NCBI RefSeq assembly: GCF_042675915.1
Contig: NZ_JBHTKL010000005.1
Span: 620,001-684,000 of the forward strand
Origin: Thalassobacillus_A hwangdonensis
GTDB taxonomy: Bacteria > Bacillota > Bacilli > Bacillales > Halobacillaceae
Length of the DNA stretch: 64,000 bases
Direction of reading: 5' to 3'
Both the position numbers and the translations under genes were made by a program. The notes beneath the pieces are model-generated. The model was not told where the DNA came from, did no database searches, and worked only from the letters and a program-made list of their open reading frames with translations. Below are positions 7,346-15,209 of this stretch, piece after piece; position 1 is the first letter of the stretch; each line of letters starts with the position of its first letter.

Positions 7346-9047
7346 ATTCATTACTCAATTTAAATTGACGGATCCGTTCACTTAATTGTTTCGACATCGA
7401 CGAAAGGTCATCTGCATTCGATGTGATCGTTTCCATCGAGCTGTTGGTCTGTTGAGCAGAAGCGGTCGTCTGTTCCACACCTGCAGCTGATTCCTCCGAG
7501 ATTGATGCAATGCTTTCAATCGAACGGTTCATTTCTGCAGAGCTGTCAGCGATCTCTTCAAGATTGTTAGAAATATGATCGATTGCAGCAACCATTTCAT
7601 GGATGGAACGATTGATTTCCCGGAACGTTTCACCTGTAGAGTGGATGTGGGCTGCACCTTCCTCAACTTCTTCATAGCCTTGCTCCAACGATTGGGAGAC
7701 CTCATAGGAGTCTTTCTGGATGGATCCTACCATGGTGGTGATCTCCTCAACTGAGCTTCCCACTTGTTCAGCGAGCTTTCTGACTTCATCCGCTACGACA
7801 GCGAAGCCTTTGCCATGTTCACCGGCGCGGGCCGCTTCAATCGCAGCATTCAACGCCAACAGGTTCGTCTGTTCTGCAATATCCTTGATGACATTGACAA
7901 GCTTGGAAATTTCCTTGGATTGACGATCCAGGTTCGAAACCTTGCGTACCGCTTCCTGCATGACGGTGTGGATCTGGGTCATCTTCTGTTCCGACGCATC
8001 CATCTTCGTCTGACCATCTTTACTCATTGTCTGAACAACACGGGACATTTCTGCCACTCGGTCCCCCTGATCGTCTGCTTGTCCGATTTTACGACCGAAG
8101 TCGTCCATCAGCTCAGCAAGGGAAGATGCATCGGATGCCTGCTGTTCAGAAGCGGAAGAGAGTTCTTCCATTGTTGAAGCAACCTGTTCGGAAGCCTCCT
8201 GGACTTCCTGGGCGGAGGTCTTCAGTCCTTCACTTCTTTCATCGACAGCGGTAGAAAGGGTGGTGATTTCTGCAATCAATTCTTTCAATCTGGATTTCAT
8301 CGTCATGATCGATTGTCCTAGCATCCCAATCTCATCCTTGCGATCGATCGCTATATCATCATGATAGAGTTCTCCGTCTGCAATTTGATCAGAAACGGTC
8401 ACTAACTCATTCAGGCGTTTACGTACAGAGCGGTTGACAATATACATCAGTACCGCACCCAATATAATTGCTGCTCCGACAGATACAAGCAGGATGAGCA
8501 TCGTCAAGTCGATGCTTGCTTCTGCGTCTTCCTCTGCTTCCGTTTTATGCTGGAGGACAATCCCCTCTAATTCTTCGAGAGAGTCTACTAAATCTTTTCG
8601 TAGCCCTTGCGTTCTTAAGCGAAGATCGCTGACCATTGACGTATTGCTTGAATTACCGACAATTTGATCAAGAAAGATCGCATTGATTTCTTTGTCGACC
8701 TCAGAGATATGTACCATCAGCTTTTCCAATTCACTATCTTGAAGGCTTTCGCGATAGTTATTTTCAATCGTATTGAATGCCTGCTGGTTCTGCTCGAATT
8801 CCTCTACGTAAGATGATCTTGGCTCACGGATGTAATCTGCGATCCGGATATCCTTCGTCCTGGCGATCGAAGCCATTTCTGATACATTCAATGCTGCGTT
8901 TCCTCTGTCTGCCAAATTCATGACATCGTTTTTGGCGAGATTCAATTCTACAAACACGATAACAATCGCAATCAGGAAAAATACAATCGTACTTATGTAT
9001 GCGATACCGTATTTCCAGCCGATCCCGGCATCCTTCCATTTTCTCAT
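7344..9047 (-). CDS. Methyl-accepting chemotaxis protein
   Basis: 567 residues. The first transmembrane helix is near residues 15-35 and an extracytoplasmic helical sensor spans about 36-180. The second transmembrane helix (LTMLILLVSVGAAIILGAVL) lies near 178-200. A HAMP domain follows (VRKRLNELVTVSDQIADGEL), then a long coiled-coil signalling domain with the conserved hairpin tip EQTNLLALNAAIEAARAGEH. It should act in the membrane with CheW and CheA. The four-helix-type sensor gives no ligand clue. AAGGGGGATC lies just before the ATG. It is monocistronic. Confidence 0.93.
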   Translation of the reverse strand: MRKWKDAGIGWKYGIAYISTIVFFLIAIVIVFVELNLAKNDVMNLADRGNAALNVSEMASIARTKDIRIADYIREPRSSYVEEFEQNQQAFNTIENNYRESLQDSELEKLMVHISEVDKEINAIFLDQIVGNSSNTSMVSDLRLRTQGLRKDLVDSLEELEGIVLQHKTEAEEDAEASIDLTMLILLVSVGAAIILGAVLMYIVNRSVRKRLNELVTVSDQIADGELYHDDIAIDRKDEIGMLGQSIMTMKSRLKELIAEITTLSTAVDERSEGLKTSAQEVQEASEQVASTMEELSSASEQQASDASSLAELMDDFGRKIGQADDQGDRVAEMSRVVQTMSKDGQTKMDASEQKMTQIHTVMQEAVRKVSNLDRQSKEISKLVNVIKDIAEQTNLLALNAAIEAARAGEHGKGFAVVADEVRKLAEQVGSSVEEITTMVGSIQKDSYEVSQSLEQGYEEVEEGAAHIHSTGETFREINRSIHEMVAAIDHISNNLEEIADSSAEMNRSIESIASISEESAAGVEQTTASAQQTNSSMETITSNADDLSSMSKQLSERIRQFKLSNE

Positions 9048-9198
9048 GGTGATCCCCCTTCTAGAACTTTCTTATCAAGACTTTCATCATATAAATTCAT
9101 TTAAGCACATTATTCTCTGAAAATCGACATAATTTCCAAAAGACATGAAAGTTGTGAGGAAGGGAGCAGCTTTTCTGTTTCAAATGTCCTGTATCAGC

Positions 9199-9272
9199 TT
9201 TCACCTCCGACTTGAGACGGAGGTGAAAACATGCTCAAGCCGTTCGTTCCCAGCGTCATTTTTAGCGTATGA
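9199..9272 (+). other. Hairpin-embedded ribosome binding site with possible 13-codon leader ORF
   Basis: TTTCACCTCCG (9199-9209) pairs perfectly with CGGAGGTGAAA (9218-9228) across an 8-nt loop. The 3' arm contains a strong ribosome binding site directly before an ATG at 9231, which opens a 13-codon frame (MLKPFVPSVIFSV) ending at 9272. The next gene starts at 9304. Whether the short frame is translated is unknown. Confidence 0.4.
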
Positions 9273-9303
9273 TTGGATTAAGAAGAAAAGAGGAGTGGAA
9301 AAT

Positions 9304-10002
9304 ATGAATTTTGAAAACCTTAAGAAACTCTTTCAAAGTTTTGATAGCGGTGCAGACGACGAGAGTAAGGAACATTTCGTAAAGGCATATGAAATGGAGG
9401 ATGATGCGGAACTGGATTTCCACGGTTCACTTGGTGCTGGATCGTTCAGATTAGCCTCAGTGGAGGATGTGAATTCAATCAATCTGGACATTGCCTATAA
9501 CGGCCAGGAACCTAGCTGTAGCTTCGACAATTCCAAAAGTCCGAATGTACTCAAGGTGAGTCAGAGTTCCCAAAAAGGAACGAGTTGGAAAGGCGTCAAA
9601 CAAAAGTGGAACATCACACTTCCGGAAAAGTATCCGACTTCGTTGAAAGTGGATCTTGGTGCAGGGAATTACGATATGAATCTGAGTGGAATGAAATTGA
9701 ATAAGGTCGATTTGAATGCAGGTGTCGGTGATTGTAGACTCGACTTGTCGAATGCTGTGATTGAAAAGATTATTCCAGTAGACATCGATGGGGGTGTAGG
9801 GAGTATGAGGGTTCACATTTCCAAACATACTCCAGCTAAAATCAAGCTGTCCAAAGGGATCGGCTCATTCTCTGCTCAAGGGTTGATCCTGAGTGGAACG
9901 AAAGACTACTACACCGAAGCGTACAAAGAAGGGGAGCCATATTTGAATTTGCGGATCAATATCGGCGTAGGAAAAGTGGAAATCCTATCGGAAAACGACT
10001 AA
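9304..10002 (+). CDS. Toast-rack/adhesin-like beta-solenoid protein (DUF2154/DUF4097 type)
   Basis: 232 residues. After ~40 acidic residues, the protein is built of repeated short beta strands with Gly turns (GSLGAGSFRL, VDLGAGNYDMNLSG, LNAGVGDCRLDLS, IDGGVGSMRVHI, KGIGSFSAQG, NIGVGKVEIL). This is the pattern of LiaF/LiaG-type toast-rack domains. No signal peptide or membrane helix is visible, so it may be cytoplasmic or peripheral. The ATG at 9304 has AGAGGAG upstream; the longer frame from 9145 runs through a hairpin and is unlikely to be coding. A role in envelope-stress sensing is only inferred from the fold. Confidence 0.75.
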   Translation: MNFENLKKLFQSFDSGADDESKEHFVKAYEMEDDAELDFHGSLGAGSFRLASVEDVNSINLDIAYNGQEPSCSFDNSKSPNVLKVSQSSQKGTSWKGVKQKWNITLPEKYPTSLKVDLGAGNYDMNLSGMKLNKVDLNAGVGDCRLDLSNAVIEKIIPVDIDGGVGSMRVHISKHTPAKIKLSKGIGSFSAQGLILSGTKDYYTEAYKEGEPYLNLRINIGVGKVEILSEND

Positions 10003-10006
10003 TTCG

Positions 10007-10042
10007 AAAAGGCAGCTACCATAAGCAGCTGCCTTTTTTATT
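10007..10042. terminator. Terminator after the toast-rack gene
   Basis: AAGGCAGCT (10009-10017) pairs with AGCTGCCTT (10027-10035), followed by TTTTATTTATTTTTT. It abuts the 3' end of the converging gene. Confidence 0.85.
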
Positions 10043-10295
10043 TATTTTTTCTAAGCTTATAGATGGTATATGCCGTAATGCTCGCTGGCAGAAATAGAAT
10101 GCTGGATTGATTGAAGAAATGCATCTGTTCTTCCTGAAAACTCATATCTTCGTAGTATTCCTGTTTGCTTTTCCCTTTCCTTTTCTGCTCCTCGCTCATT
10201 CCTTGATAGTAGCGATACTGAATCGGTGTCATAATCGCATTGATGAGGAGGTAGATGCCGACTATGATGAGAATGATCGTAGTCAGATTATTCAT
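10038..10295 (-). CDS. Small membrane protein of unknown function
   Basis: 85 residues with two predicted membrane segments: LTTIILIIVGIYLLINAI at residues 4-21 and a C-terminal one (SILFLPASITAYTIYKL). A charged loop separates them (YYQGMSEEQKRKGKSKQEYY). AAGGAGGGAAC precedes the ATG. I do not recognise a family. It lies 71 bp downstream of the ywaF-like gene on the same strand and may be co-transcribed. Confidence 0.65.
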   Translation of the reverse strand: MNNLTTIILIIVGIYLLINAIMTPIQYRYYQGMSEEQKRKGKSKQEYYEDMSFQEEQMHFFNQSSILFLPASITAYTIYKLRKNK

Positions 10296-10366
10296 TACTG
10301 TTCCCTCCTTAGAACCCTTGTACTATTGTTTACGGACTCAAGTGCGAAACGTTTCAATCCAACCTG

Positions 10367-11122
10367 TCAGGATGCTTTTTCTGCTTGTTGTCCTGAATCC
10401 TTTCTCGATGCGAGGTAGGAAGAGATTTTATAAATCAGCACCAGTACAACGAAGATGGAGAAGGTAAGCAACGTCAGATTTACAATGTACCAAATACCAT
10501 CACCAAGTACATTCAGTGGGGTGCCTGACTCTGGGGTGTTGTTCAAATAAAGGTAATTTGAGTCGATGCGTGTATTGAGTATACCCATCAGGATGGCATA
10601 CATAACAAGGTAACCGAAGGTCTCGAACATCGATTTCCAGGTGATTTTAACAGGAGTCATCATGATCAGAAACACACTCGCCCAAGTGATTGCCATATGG
10701 TGAAGGAAGAATTTCCAAAATCGGAAATGCTGATAATCAAATGGGAGGTCCGGTGTGATGACTGCCATCATGGCGGGCACGATTCCGATGAAAAATACGA
10801 TTTGAATCAGTTTCGTATGATAAGTAAGTAAAGCAATAATAGCTAAGAAAGAAGCGATGCCGCACAAGTGGAGCGGCAGATGATCCGCGGTGTTCCACAC
10901 ACCATTTGTTGCCGCCCAAGTCTGATAACTTACTTCGGAGGCAAAAAGAATGACAACTAAGGTATAACGGATCCCATTCATCACAGTTCGGTGTGATTGG
11001 ATCCACCTCGAGCAAGTAAGGAAAAATAGTATCATCAATGAAAAGGCGATAAGCGTAATGATATGACTCGTCCCATAGCTGTAAAAAGTGTAATCGCTTC
11101 CAACTTCAAACCACTCATTCAT
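10367..11122 (-). CDS. ywaF: YwaF-type integral membrane protein (TIGR02206)
   Basis: 251 residues with about six hydrophobic helices. It has the family signature LPLHLCGIASFLAIIALL near residues 80-97 and a WASVFLIMMTP segment. The biochemical function is not known for this family. GGGAAGGG lies 6-8 bp upstream of the ATG. It is encoded on the minus strand upstream of the 85-aa membrane protein. The assignment rests on the hydrophobic pattern and the HLCG motif. Confidence 0.75.
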   Translation of the reverse strand: MNEWFEVGSDYTFYSYGTSHIITLIAFSLMILFFLTCSRWIQSHRTVMNGIRYTLVVILFASEVSYQTWAATNGVWNTADHLPLHLCGIASFLAIIALLTYHTKLIQIVFFIGIVPAMMAVITPDLPFDYQHFRFWKFFLHHMAITWASVFLIMMTPVKITWKSMFETFGYLVMYAILMGILNTRIDSNYLYLNNTPESGTPLNVLGDGIWYIVNLTLLTFSIFVVLVLIYKISSYLASRKDSGQQAEKAS

Positions 11123-11266
11123 AAAAAAACCCTTCCCGAATTTTCAGAATATGCTATCATTTTACCATAGGCTTGCATGTTCGATGAAAAGTTTTACAGC
11201 ATTTGGACAGCGAGCTGGCATACATACGACATTGTTTTTCCAGAGAAGTGAAGAAAGGTGTTTCCA

Positions 11267-11431
11267 TTGCAAAAAATCAACTGTTTCAAGTGCAAACATT
11301 TCTATACGACATGGAATCCGAATTTCCCAAGAGCCTGTAGAGCATATGGGTTTAAGGGGAGGGAAATGCCTGCTTCGGTCGTTCAAAAGTCGACAGGGAC
11401 GCCCTGTATGATGTATGAGCGGAAACAGTAG
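11267..11431 (+). CDS. 54-aa cysteine-containing protein, possible metal binder
   Basis: A TTG start at 11267 follows GAAAGGTG by 6 bp. The frame reads LQKINCFKCKHFYTTWNPNF, continues with PRACRAYGFKGREMPASVV and ends STGTPCMMYERKQ, then TAG. Four cysteines occur (CxxC, C, C), with aromatic residues after the first pair. I recall the pattern CFKCKHFY-W-P-RGCRAYGFK...C as a conserved small Bacillales protein, often labelled uncharacterised. Zinc or Fe-S binding is an inference. The region is otherwise empty of genes and the overlapping frames look like noise. Confidence 0.75.
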   Translation: MQKINCFKCKHFYTTWNPNFPRACRAYGFKGREMPASVVQKSTGTPCMMYERKQ

Positions 11432-11538
11432 ATGGATAGGCTGTTAATAAAATGAAATTTCTGAATATGTCTCGTGTCGAAAAAGCAAGTATGGTATGCT
11501 GATGGATATTTTACATCTGAGTGAGGAGTGGAAGAAAG

Positions 11539-12882
11539 ATGGCTAGAGAACAGTGGGCCAGCAAGCTGGGCTTCATGCTTGCAGCAATGGGATCTGCAGT
11601 AGGATTAGGAAACATATGGCGTTTTTCCTACGTAGCTGGGGAGAGTGGAGGCGGAGCTTTCTTAGTGCTCTACCTATTCTTCGTAGTCGTAATCGGTGTT
11701 CCGTTGCTTTTGACAGAAGTAAGTATCGGACGGAAAGCACAAAGTGATGTCGTGGGCTCGTTTGCTAAATTGGCACCGGGTACGCCTTGGTTCATGACAG
11801 GGTTCTTCGGTGTCCTCAGTGCGTTCTTGATTCTCAGCTTCTACGGTGTAGTAGCAGGCTGGGCAATCTATTATTTCGGAAAGTATATTACAGGAGAATT
11901 TTTCACTGCACCAGAGGCAGGGTATGAAGCGACTTTCGGTGGATTCATTTCCCACCCTTGGCAGCCGATGTTCTGGCATGCACTATTCATGATTCTTACT
12001 ATTTTCATCGTGTATAGCGGAGTCAAAAAAGGAATTGAATTTGCAAACAAAATTTTCATGCCGACATTGGCAGTACTGCTTGTCGCCTTAGCGGTATTCA
12101 GTATGTCACTGGATGGTGCCAGTGCTGGACTGGAATTCTTGTTCAAGCCGGACTGGTCTGCATTGAGTAACCCTGGAGTCATTGTTGCAGCATTAGGACA
12201 GGCGTTCTTTTCCTTAAGTTTGGGGATGGGTGCGATGCTCACGTACGGAAGCTATTTGTCCAAACAGAACAAGCTTCCTAGTGCCACCCTTGGAATCGGA
12301 TTGATGGATACATTTTTTGCAATCATTTCAGGTCTTGTCATCTTTCCAGCGGTTTTCGCTTTTGACATTGATCCAGGTTCAGGACCGCCATTGGTATTCA
12401 TCACTCTACCGAGTATCTTTGAGCAGATGCCGTTCGGAGAAGTTGTCGGAATCGTCTTCTTCTTCTCATTGATCTTAGCGGCACTATCATCGTCGGTATC
12501 CATTCTGGAAGTGCCGGTTGCGTACTTCATGAGAATCTGGAATTGGAGCCGTCGCAAGGCAAGTATCGTAATGGGGCTTATTATGTTCCTTCTCGGAATT
12601 ACGGTATCGCTTGGGATGGGGATCTGGTCTGGTGTCACGCCGATTGGTGACAACAACATCCTGGATTCCTTCGATTATATTGCTTCCAACATTCTTCTGC
12701 CATTAGGCGGCTTATCGATGGCATTGTTTGTCGGATGGTATTTCAATAAATCGACTGCACTTGAAGCGACGGATATGACAGGTAATCCGGTTGCTGGTAT
12801 CTGGTACAGCATCATCAAATACCTGGCGCCGATCCTGATCATCCTGATTTTCCTTAATGCAATTGGAATTATCAGCTTCTAA
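11539..12882 (+). CDS. Sodium-dependent transporter of the SNF family
   Basis: 447 residues with about 11 membrane helices. The sodium/substrate site of neurotransmitter:sodium symporter relatives is clear in helix 1 (GFMLAAMGSAVGLGNIWRFS). Bacterial members (YocR/YhdH type) carry amino acids or related solutes with Na+. The substrate here is unknown. The ATG at 11539 has GAGGAGTGG upstream; the in-frame GTG at 11521 lies before that site. It is monocistronic and followed by a terminator. Confidence 0.92.
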   Translation: MAREQWASKLGFMLAAMGSAVGLGNIWRFSYVAGESGGGAFLVLYLFFVVVIGVPLLLTEVSIGRKAQSDVVGSFAKLAPGTPWFMTGFFGVLSAFLILSFYGVVAGWAIYYFGKYITGEFFTAPEAGYEATFGGFISHPWQPMFWHALFMILTIFIVYSGVKKGIEFANKIFMPTLAVLLVALAVFSMSLDGASAGLEFLFKPDWSALSNPGVIVAALGQAFFSLSLGMGAMLTYGSYLSKQNKLPSATLGIGLMDTFFAIISGLVIFPAVFAFDIDPGSGPPLVFITLPSIFEQMPFGEVVGIVFFFSLILAALSSSVSILEVPVAYFMRIWNWSRRKASIVMGLIMFLLGITVSLGMGIWSGVTPIGDNNILDSFDYIASNILLPLGGLSMALFVGWYFNKSTALEATDMTGNPVAGIWYSIIKYLAPILIILIFLNAIGIISF

Positions 12883-12888
12883 TGATAG

Positions 12889-12926
12889 GAAAAGACCGTT
12901 CCTCCAACAGGGACGGTCTTTTTGCT
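12889..12926 (+). terminator. Terminator after the SNF transporter
   Basis: AAAGACCGTTCC at 12891 pairs with GGGACGGTCTTT, followed by TTTGC. Confidence 0.8.
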
Positions 12927-13017
12927 GATTGCTCGGTTTATCCACCACTCATGTTATAATGGGGGAGGTTTACGAACAATCCAACCTTCAATACTATGAA
13001 AAAAGGAGTTATCACCG

Positions 13018-13308
13018 ATGAGTATCACGAATGATGCGGTGCTGAAAAAGATGATGAAAGAAGTACAGGAAGCGATGGGCAAACAAGACCATGCTTCCGT
13101 TAGAGAGCATGTCCGTGCAGTCAAGTTGTTGTGTGATCTTGTACTTGATGAAGAAGGTTCTTCACCTGGAAATGTACAAGAACCGACGGCAGCTGAACTG
13201 CGCAAGATGATGGGGGATGACACCACATCCCATAAGGTGACAAAGTCTTCTGGCTCAGAGCGATCCGAACATGGGAAAGCAAATGGTGATTCCATTTTTG
13301 ATTTCTAA
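13018..13308 (+). CDS. ywdI: YwdI family protein (DUF5327)
   Basis: 96 residues, soluble. The helical N-terminus (MSITNDAVLKKMMKEVQEAM) and the HVRAVKLLCDLVL segment match YwdI, a small Bacillaceae protein of unknown function. The C-terminal half is low-complexity and ends DSIFDF. AAAAGGAG precedes the ATG. The ywdK gene follows after 13 bp, as in the B. subtilis ywd region, so the two probably form one operon. Confidence 0.85.
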   Translation: MSITNDAVLKKMMKEVQEAMGKQDHASVREHVRAVKLLCDLVLDEEGSSPGNVQEPTAAELRKMMGDDTTSHKVTKSSGSERSEHGKANGDSIFDF

Positions 13309-13321
13309 GGAGTGAAAAATA

Positions 13322-13690
13322 ATGAAAATCTTTCTTATACTAGCAGTGGTCAATGGCTTTTTGGCAGTTGCTCTGGGGGCATTCGGCGCCCATGGACTGG
13401 AAGGGAAAATCTCTGAAAAGGCTTTGAAGACTTGGGAAAAAGCAGTCAATTATCAAATGTTCCATACAATGGCTTTATTTGTGACGGCATTGCTTGCATC
13501 CAAATATCCAGCTGGCAGCTTTGCTGGTGCTGGGTGGTTTTTCTTCATCGGAATACTGTTGTTTTCCGGCAGCTTGTATATCTATTCGACCACTAGCATC
13601 AAGACCTTTGCGATAATCACACCGCTGGGAGGCCTGTCTTTCCTTATTGGATGGGTGATCCTGGGCTACGTCCTTATGAAAGTGGTCTAA
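13322..13690 (+). CDS. ywdK: DUF423 family membrane protein YwdK
   Basis: 122 residues with four hydrophobic helices. It carries the DUF423 signature LGAFGAHGLEGKISEKALKT at residues ~18-37, followed by WEKAVNYQMFHTMALF. The function is unknown; the family is widespread. Its stop overlaps the stop of the converging small membrane gene by 4 bp. Confidence 0.9.
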   Translation: MKIFLILAVVNGFLAVALGAFGAHGLEGKISEKALKTWEKAVNYQMFHTMALFVTALLASKYPAGSFAGAGWFFFIGILLFSGSLYIYSTTSIKTFAIITPLGGLSFLIGWVILGYVLMKVV

Positions 13691-13935
13691 AAGAATAAGA
13701 GGGTGGAAAAGACCGTCAACAGGACCGCTCGGATGATCTGATAGACAAATCCTAATGTATTACGCTTTGTCCATTCAATCAATGCTTCAAACATAAAACT
13801 CAAGGATAAGGTATAGAACATGAACAAGATGATCCATGAAAATGCGGTCTGTGTGAGTGAGACGATTGCCAGCACGACAGCAATGATCATCGTGAACAAT
13901 TCATAGCGTTGTAATTTTTCATAAGGGTGTTTCAT
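13687..13935 (-). CDS. Small integral membrane protein
   Basis: 82 residues with about three hydrophobic segments (FTMIIAVVLAIVSLTQTAF, WIILFMFYTLSLSFMF and a C-terminal LLTVFSTLLFF). AAGGTGGTGAGG lies before the ATG. It converges on ywdK with a 4-bp overlap. I do not recognise the family with confidence. Confidence 0.65.
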   Translation of the reverse strand: MKHPYEKLQRYELFTMIIAVVLAIVSLTQTAFSWIILFMFYTLSLSFMFEALIEWTKRNTLGFVYQIIRAVLLTVFSTLLFF

Positions 13936-13984
13936 ATCCTCACCACCTTAATGATTAAGAAGCTCCACCTTCATCGAAGATAAA

Positions 13985-14027
13985 AAGGAAGATGCGTTGC
14001 TACCTTCACAGCAACGCATCTTTTTTA
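13985..14027. terminator. Terminator downstream of gerQ
   Basis: GATGCGTTGCT (13991-14001) pairs with AGCAACGCATC (14010-14020). TTTTTT follows on the + strand and TTCCTTTTT on the minus strand, so it can end the cwlJ-gerQ transcript. Confidence 0.8.
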
Positions 14028-14069
14028 TTGGAAGGTATGAATCTTCATGAATGCAGTTGTCGCCCTGTG

Positions 14070-14555
14070 TCATCGGTTGGAATAATTGCTCATCTGTCCG
14101 GTGTTATTGAACGGATAGCTGTAATTGATCTCTTCATCGAATGTGATGTAATCAAGGTAGATCATTAATAGTAGATAACGTTTGCCGGTTTCGGGATCGC
14201 TCAGGATGATATGATCTCGTCCGGCAGCTTCAATGATTCCTTTGAAAATTTTCGCATTCCACTGGTCATTATTCTCGAATGTCATGTAGACGGTTGCTTC
14301 TTTTCCTCGGTTCAGTCTTAAGATATTTTCGATATAGGACTCTTCGACTGGCAGCATGCCGGGGATGTTCTGGCTCGGCTGCTGGGCACTTGGCATCTGG
14401 GGAACCATCGGTTGCTGCTGTGCTCCCTGGACATAACTTTGCGGACTCTGCATTTGTGATTGAGGATAATAGTATTGGTAGGGATTCTGCTGCTGATAGT
14501 AAGGCTGGCCCTGCTGAGGTGTACCAGATTGATAGCCGTTATTCTTTTGACTCAA
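14070..14555 (-). CDS. gerQ: Spore coat protein GerQ
   Basis: 161 residues. The N-terminal ~85 residues are low-complexity, rich in Gln, Pro and Tyr, as in GerQ. The C-terminal domain is conserved (NAKIFKGIIEAAGRDHIILS, then GKRYLLLMIYLDYITFDEEI). GerQ is crosslinked into the spore coat and is needed for CwlJ to localise and work in germination. The TTG at 14555 is taken as the start because AAGGAG is 8 bp upstream; the two GTG codons before it are too close to that site. The gene lies 21 bp after cwlJ, as in B. subtilis. Confidence 0.92.
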   Translation of the reverse strand: MSQKNNGYQSGTPQQGQPYYQQQNPYQYYYPQSQMQSPQSYVQGAQQQPMVPQMPSAQQPSQNIPGMLPVEESYIENILRLNRGKEATVYMTFENNDQWNAKIFKGIIEAAGRDHIILSDPETGKRYLLLMIYLDYITFDEEINYSYPFNNTGQMSNYSNR

Positions 14556-14576
14556 ATTCACCACTCCTTCTTTGGT

Positions 14577-14999
14577 TCAATAAGCTTTCGGACAATCTGA
14601 TTGTGTCGGGGCGTAGAAACAATGTGATTTATATCTGCCTACATTCCATTGACCGAACCATTGAGCAGGACAGTTCCCTTCAGGCATGAAGAACCAAAGG
14701 GTGTTGGTAGCGGGGTGATACCGCAGTCCTTTGATGGTTTTTCTGGCTAACCGCTTATCCTTTTCTCTCGCACGCTGATAGAAGTAACCTTTCTGTGTGG
14801 CTTCGAAGCCACCCGGGCTTTGGAACACCATGCGACGGATCGTGTTGATATCTTTGAAATCCAGGCACCGTACACGGACACGATTGATGCCCGTATTGCC
14901 AACCATCAGCATCCCCAGTTCCCCGTCACCTTCCGCTTCTGCACGCATAAGACGCGCCAGCAATTTGACATCTTCTTCTGTGTTAGGAACGACGGCCAT
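14577..14999 (-). CDS. cwlJ: Spore cortex-lytic enzyme CwlJ
   Basis: 140 residues, the usual CwlJ length. It is a hydrolase_2 (SleB/CwlJ) domain with the catalytic-region motif LLARLMRAEAEGDGELGMLM near the N-terminus, followed by VGNTGINRVRVRC and a C-terminal WFGQWNVGRYKSHCFYAP. It degrades cortex peptidoglycan during Ca-dipicolinate-triggered germination and depends on GerQ, encoded next. The ATG at 14999 has GAGGTG 6 bp upstream. The longer frame to 15179 has no support. A sigma-E-like promoter precedes it. Confidence 0.92.
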   Translation of the reverse strand: MAVVPNTEEDVKLLARLMRAEAEGDGELGMLMVGNTGINRVRVRCLDFKDINTIRRMVFQSPGGFEATQKGYFYQRAREKDKRLARKTIKGLRYHPATNTLWFFMPEGNCPAQWFGQWNVGRYKSHCFYAPTQSDCPKAY

Positions 15000-15042
15000 G
15001 CATTCACCTCGCTTTTCTCGCCCAATACGCAAGCTTTTCTTT

Positions 15043-15074
15043 AAATGTATATGTAGGGTCCGTCTGATTATGAA
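15043..15074 (-). promoter_or_regulatory. Candidate sigma-E promoter for cwlJ-gerQ
   Basis: On the minus strand TTCATAATC (-35 like) is followed after about 14 bp by CATATACAT (-10 like), close to the sigma-E pattern ATA...CATACAAT. It lies about 45 bp before the cwlJ start. B. subtilis cwlJ is expressed in the mother cell by sigma E. Confidence 0.5.
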
Positions 15075-15164
15075 CAGGAAAACAATCTGCTTAGATAGGT
15101 GACAGAGGGGCTTTGTCCTGGAAGGTTTTATTATTTTGTCAGGAGGTAATGATTGTGTAAGACC

Positions 15165-15204
15165 ACAAAAAAACTCCACAACCTTGAAAGGTCATGGAGT
15201 TTCA
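15165..15204 (-). terminator. Terminator of hemQ
   Basis: Two stacked stems, AAACTCCA/TGGAGTTT (15171-15178 with 15195-15202) and ACCTT/AAGGT inside, are followed on the minus strand by TTTTTTGTGG. Confidence 0.8.
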
Positions 15205-15209
15205 TATGC

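Noticed and set aside
9145..9303. 53-codon N-terminal extension of the toast-rack protein
   Set aside because: It runs through the hairpin at 9199-9228 and lacks a ribosome binding site, while the ATG at 9304 has a good one and begins the conserved part.
11151..11411. 86-codon frame overlapping the 54-aa CxxC gene
   Set aside because: No ribosome binding site and no protein-like pattern, while the TTG frame at 11267 has both.
14997..15179. 60-codon N-terminal extension of CwlJ
   Set aside because: Its composition is unlike CwlJ, it overlaps the putative sigma-E promoter and hemQ terminator, and the ATG at 14999 gives the standard family length.
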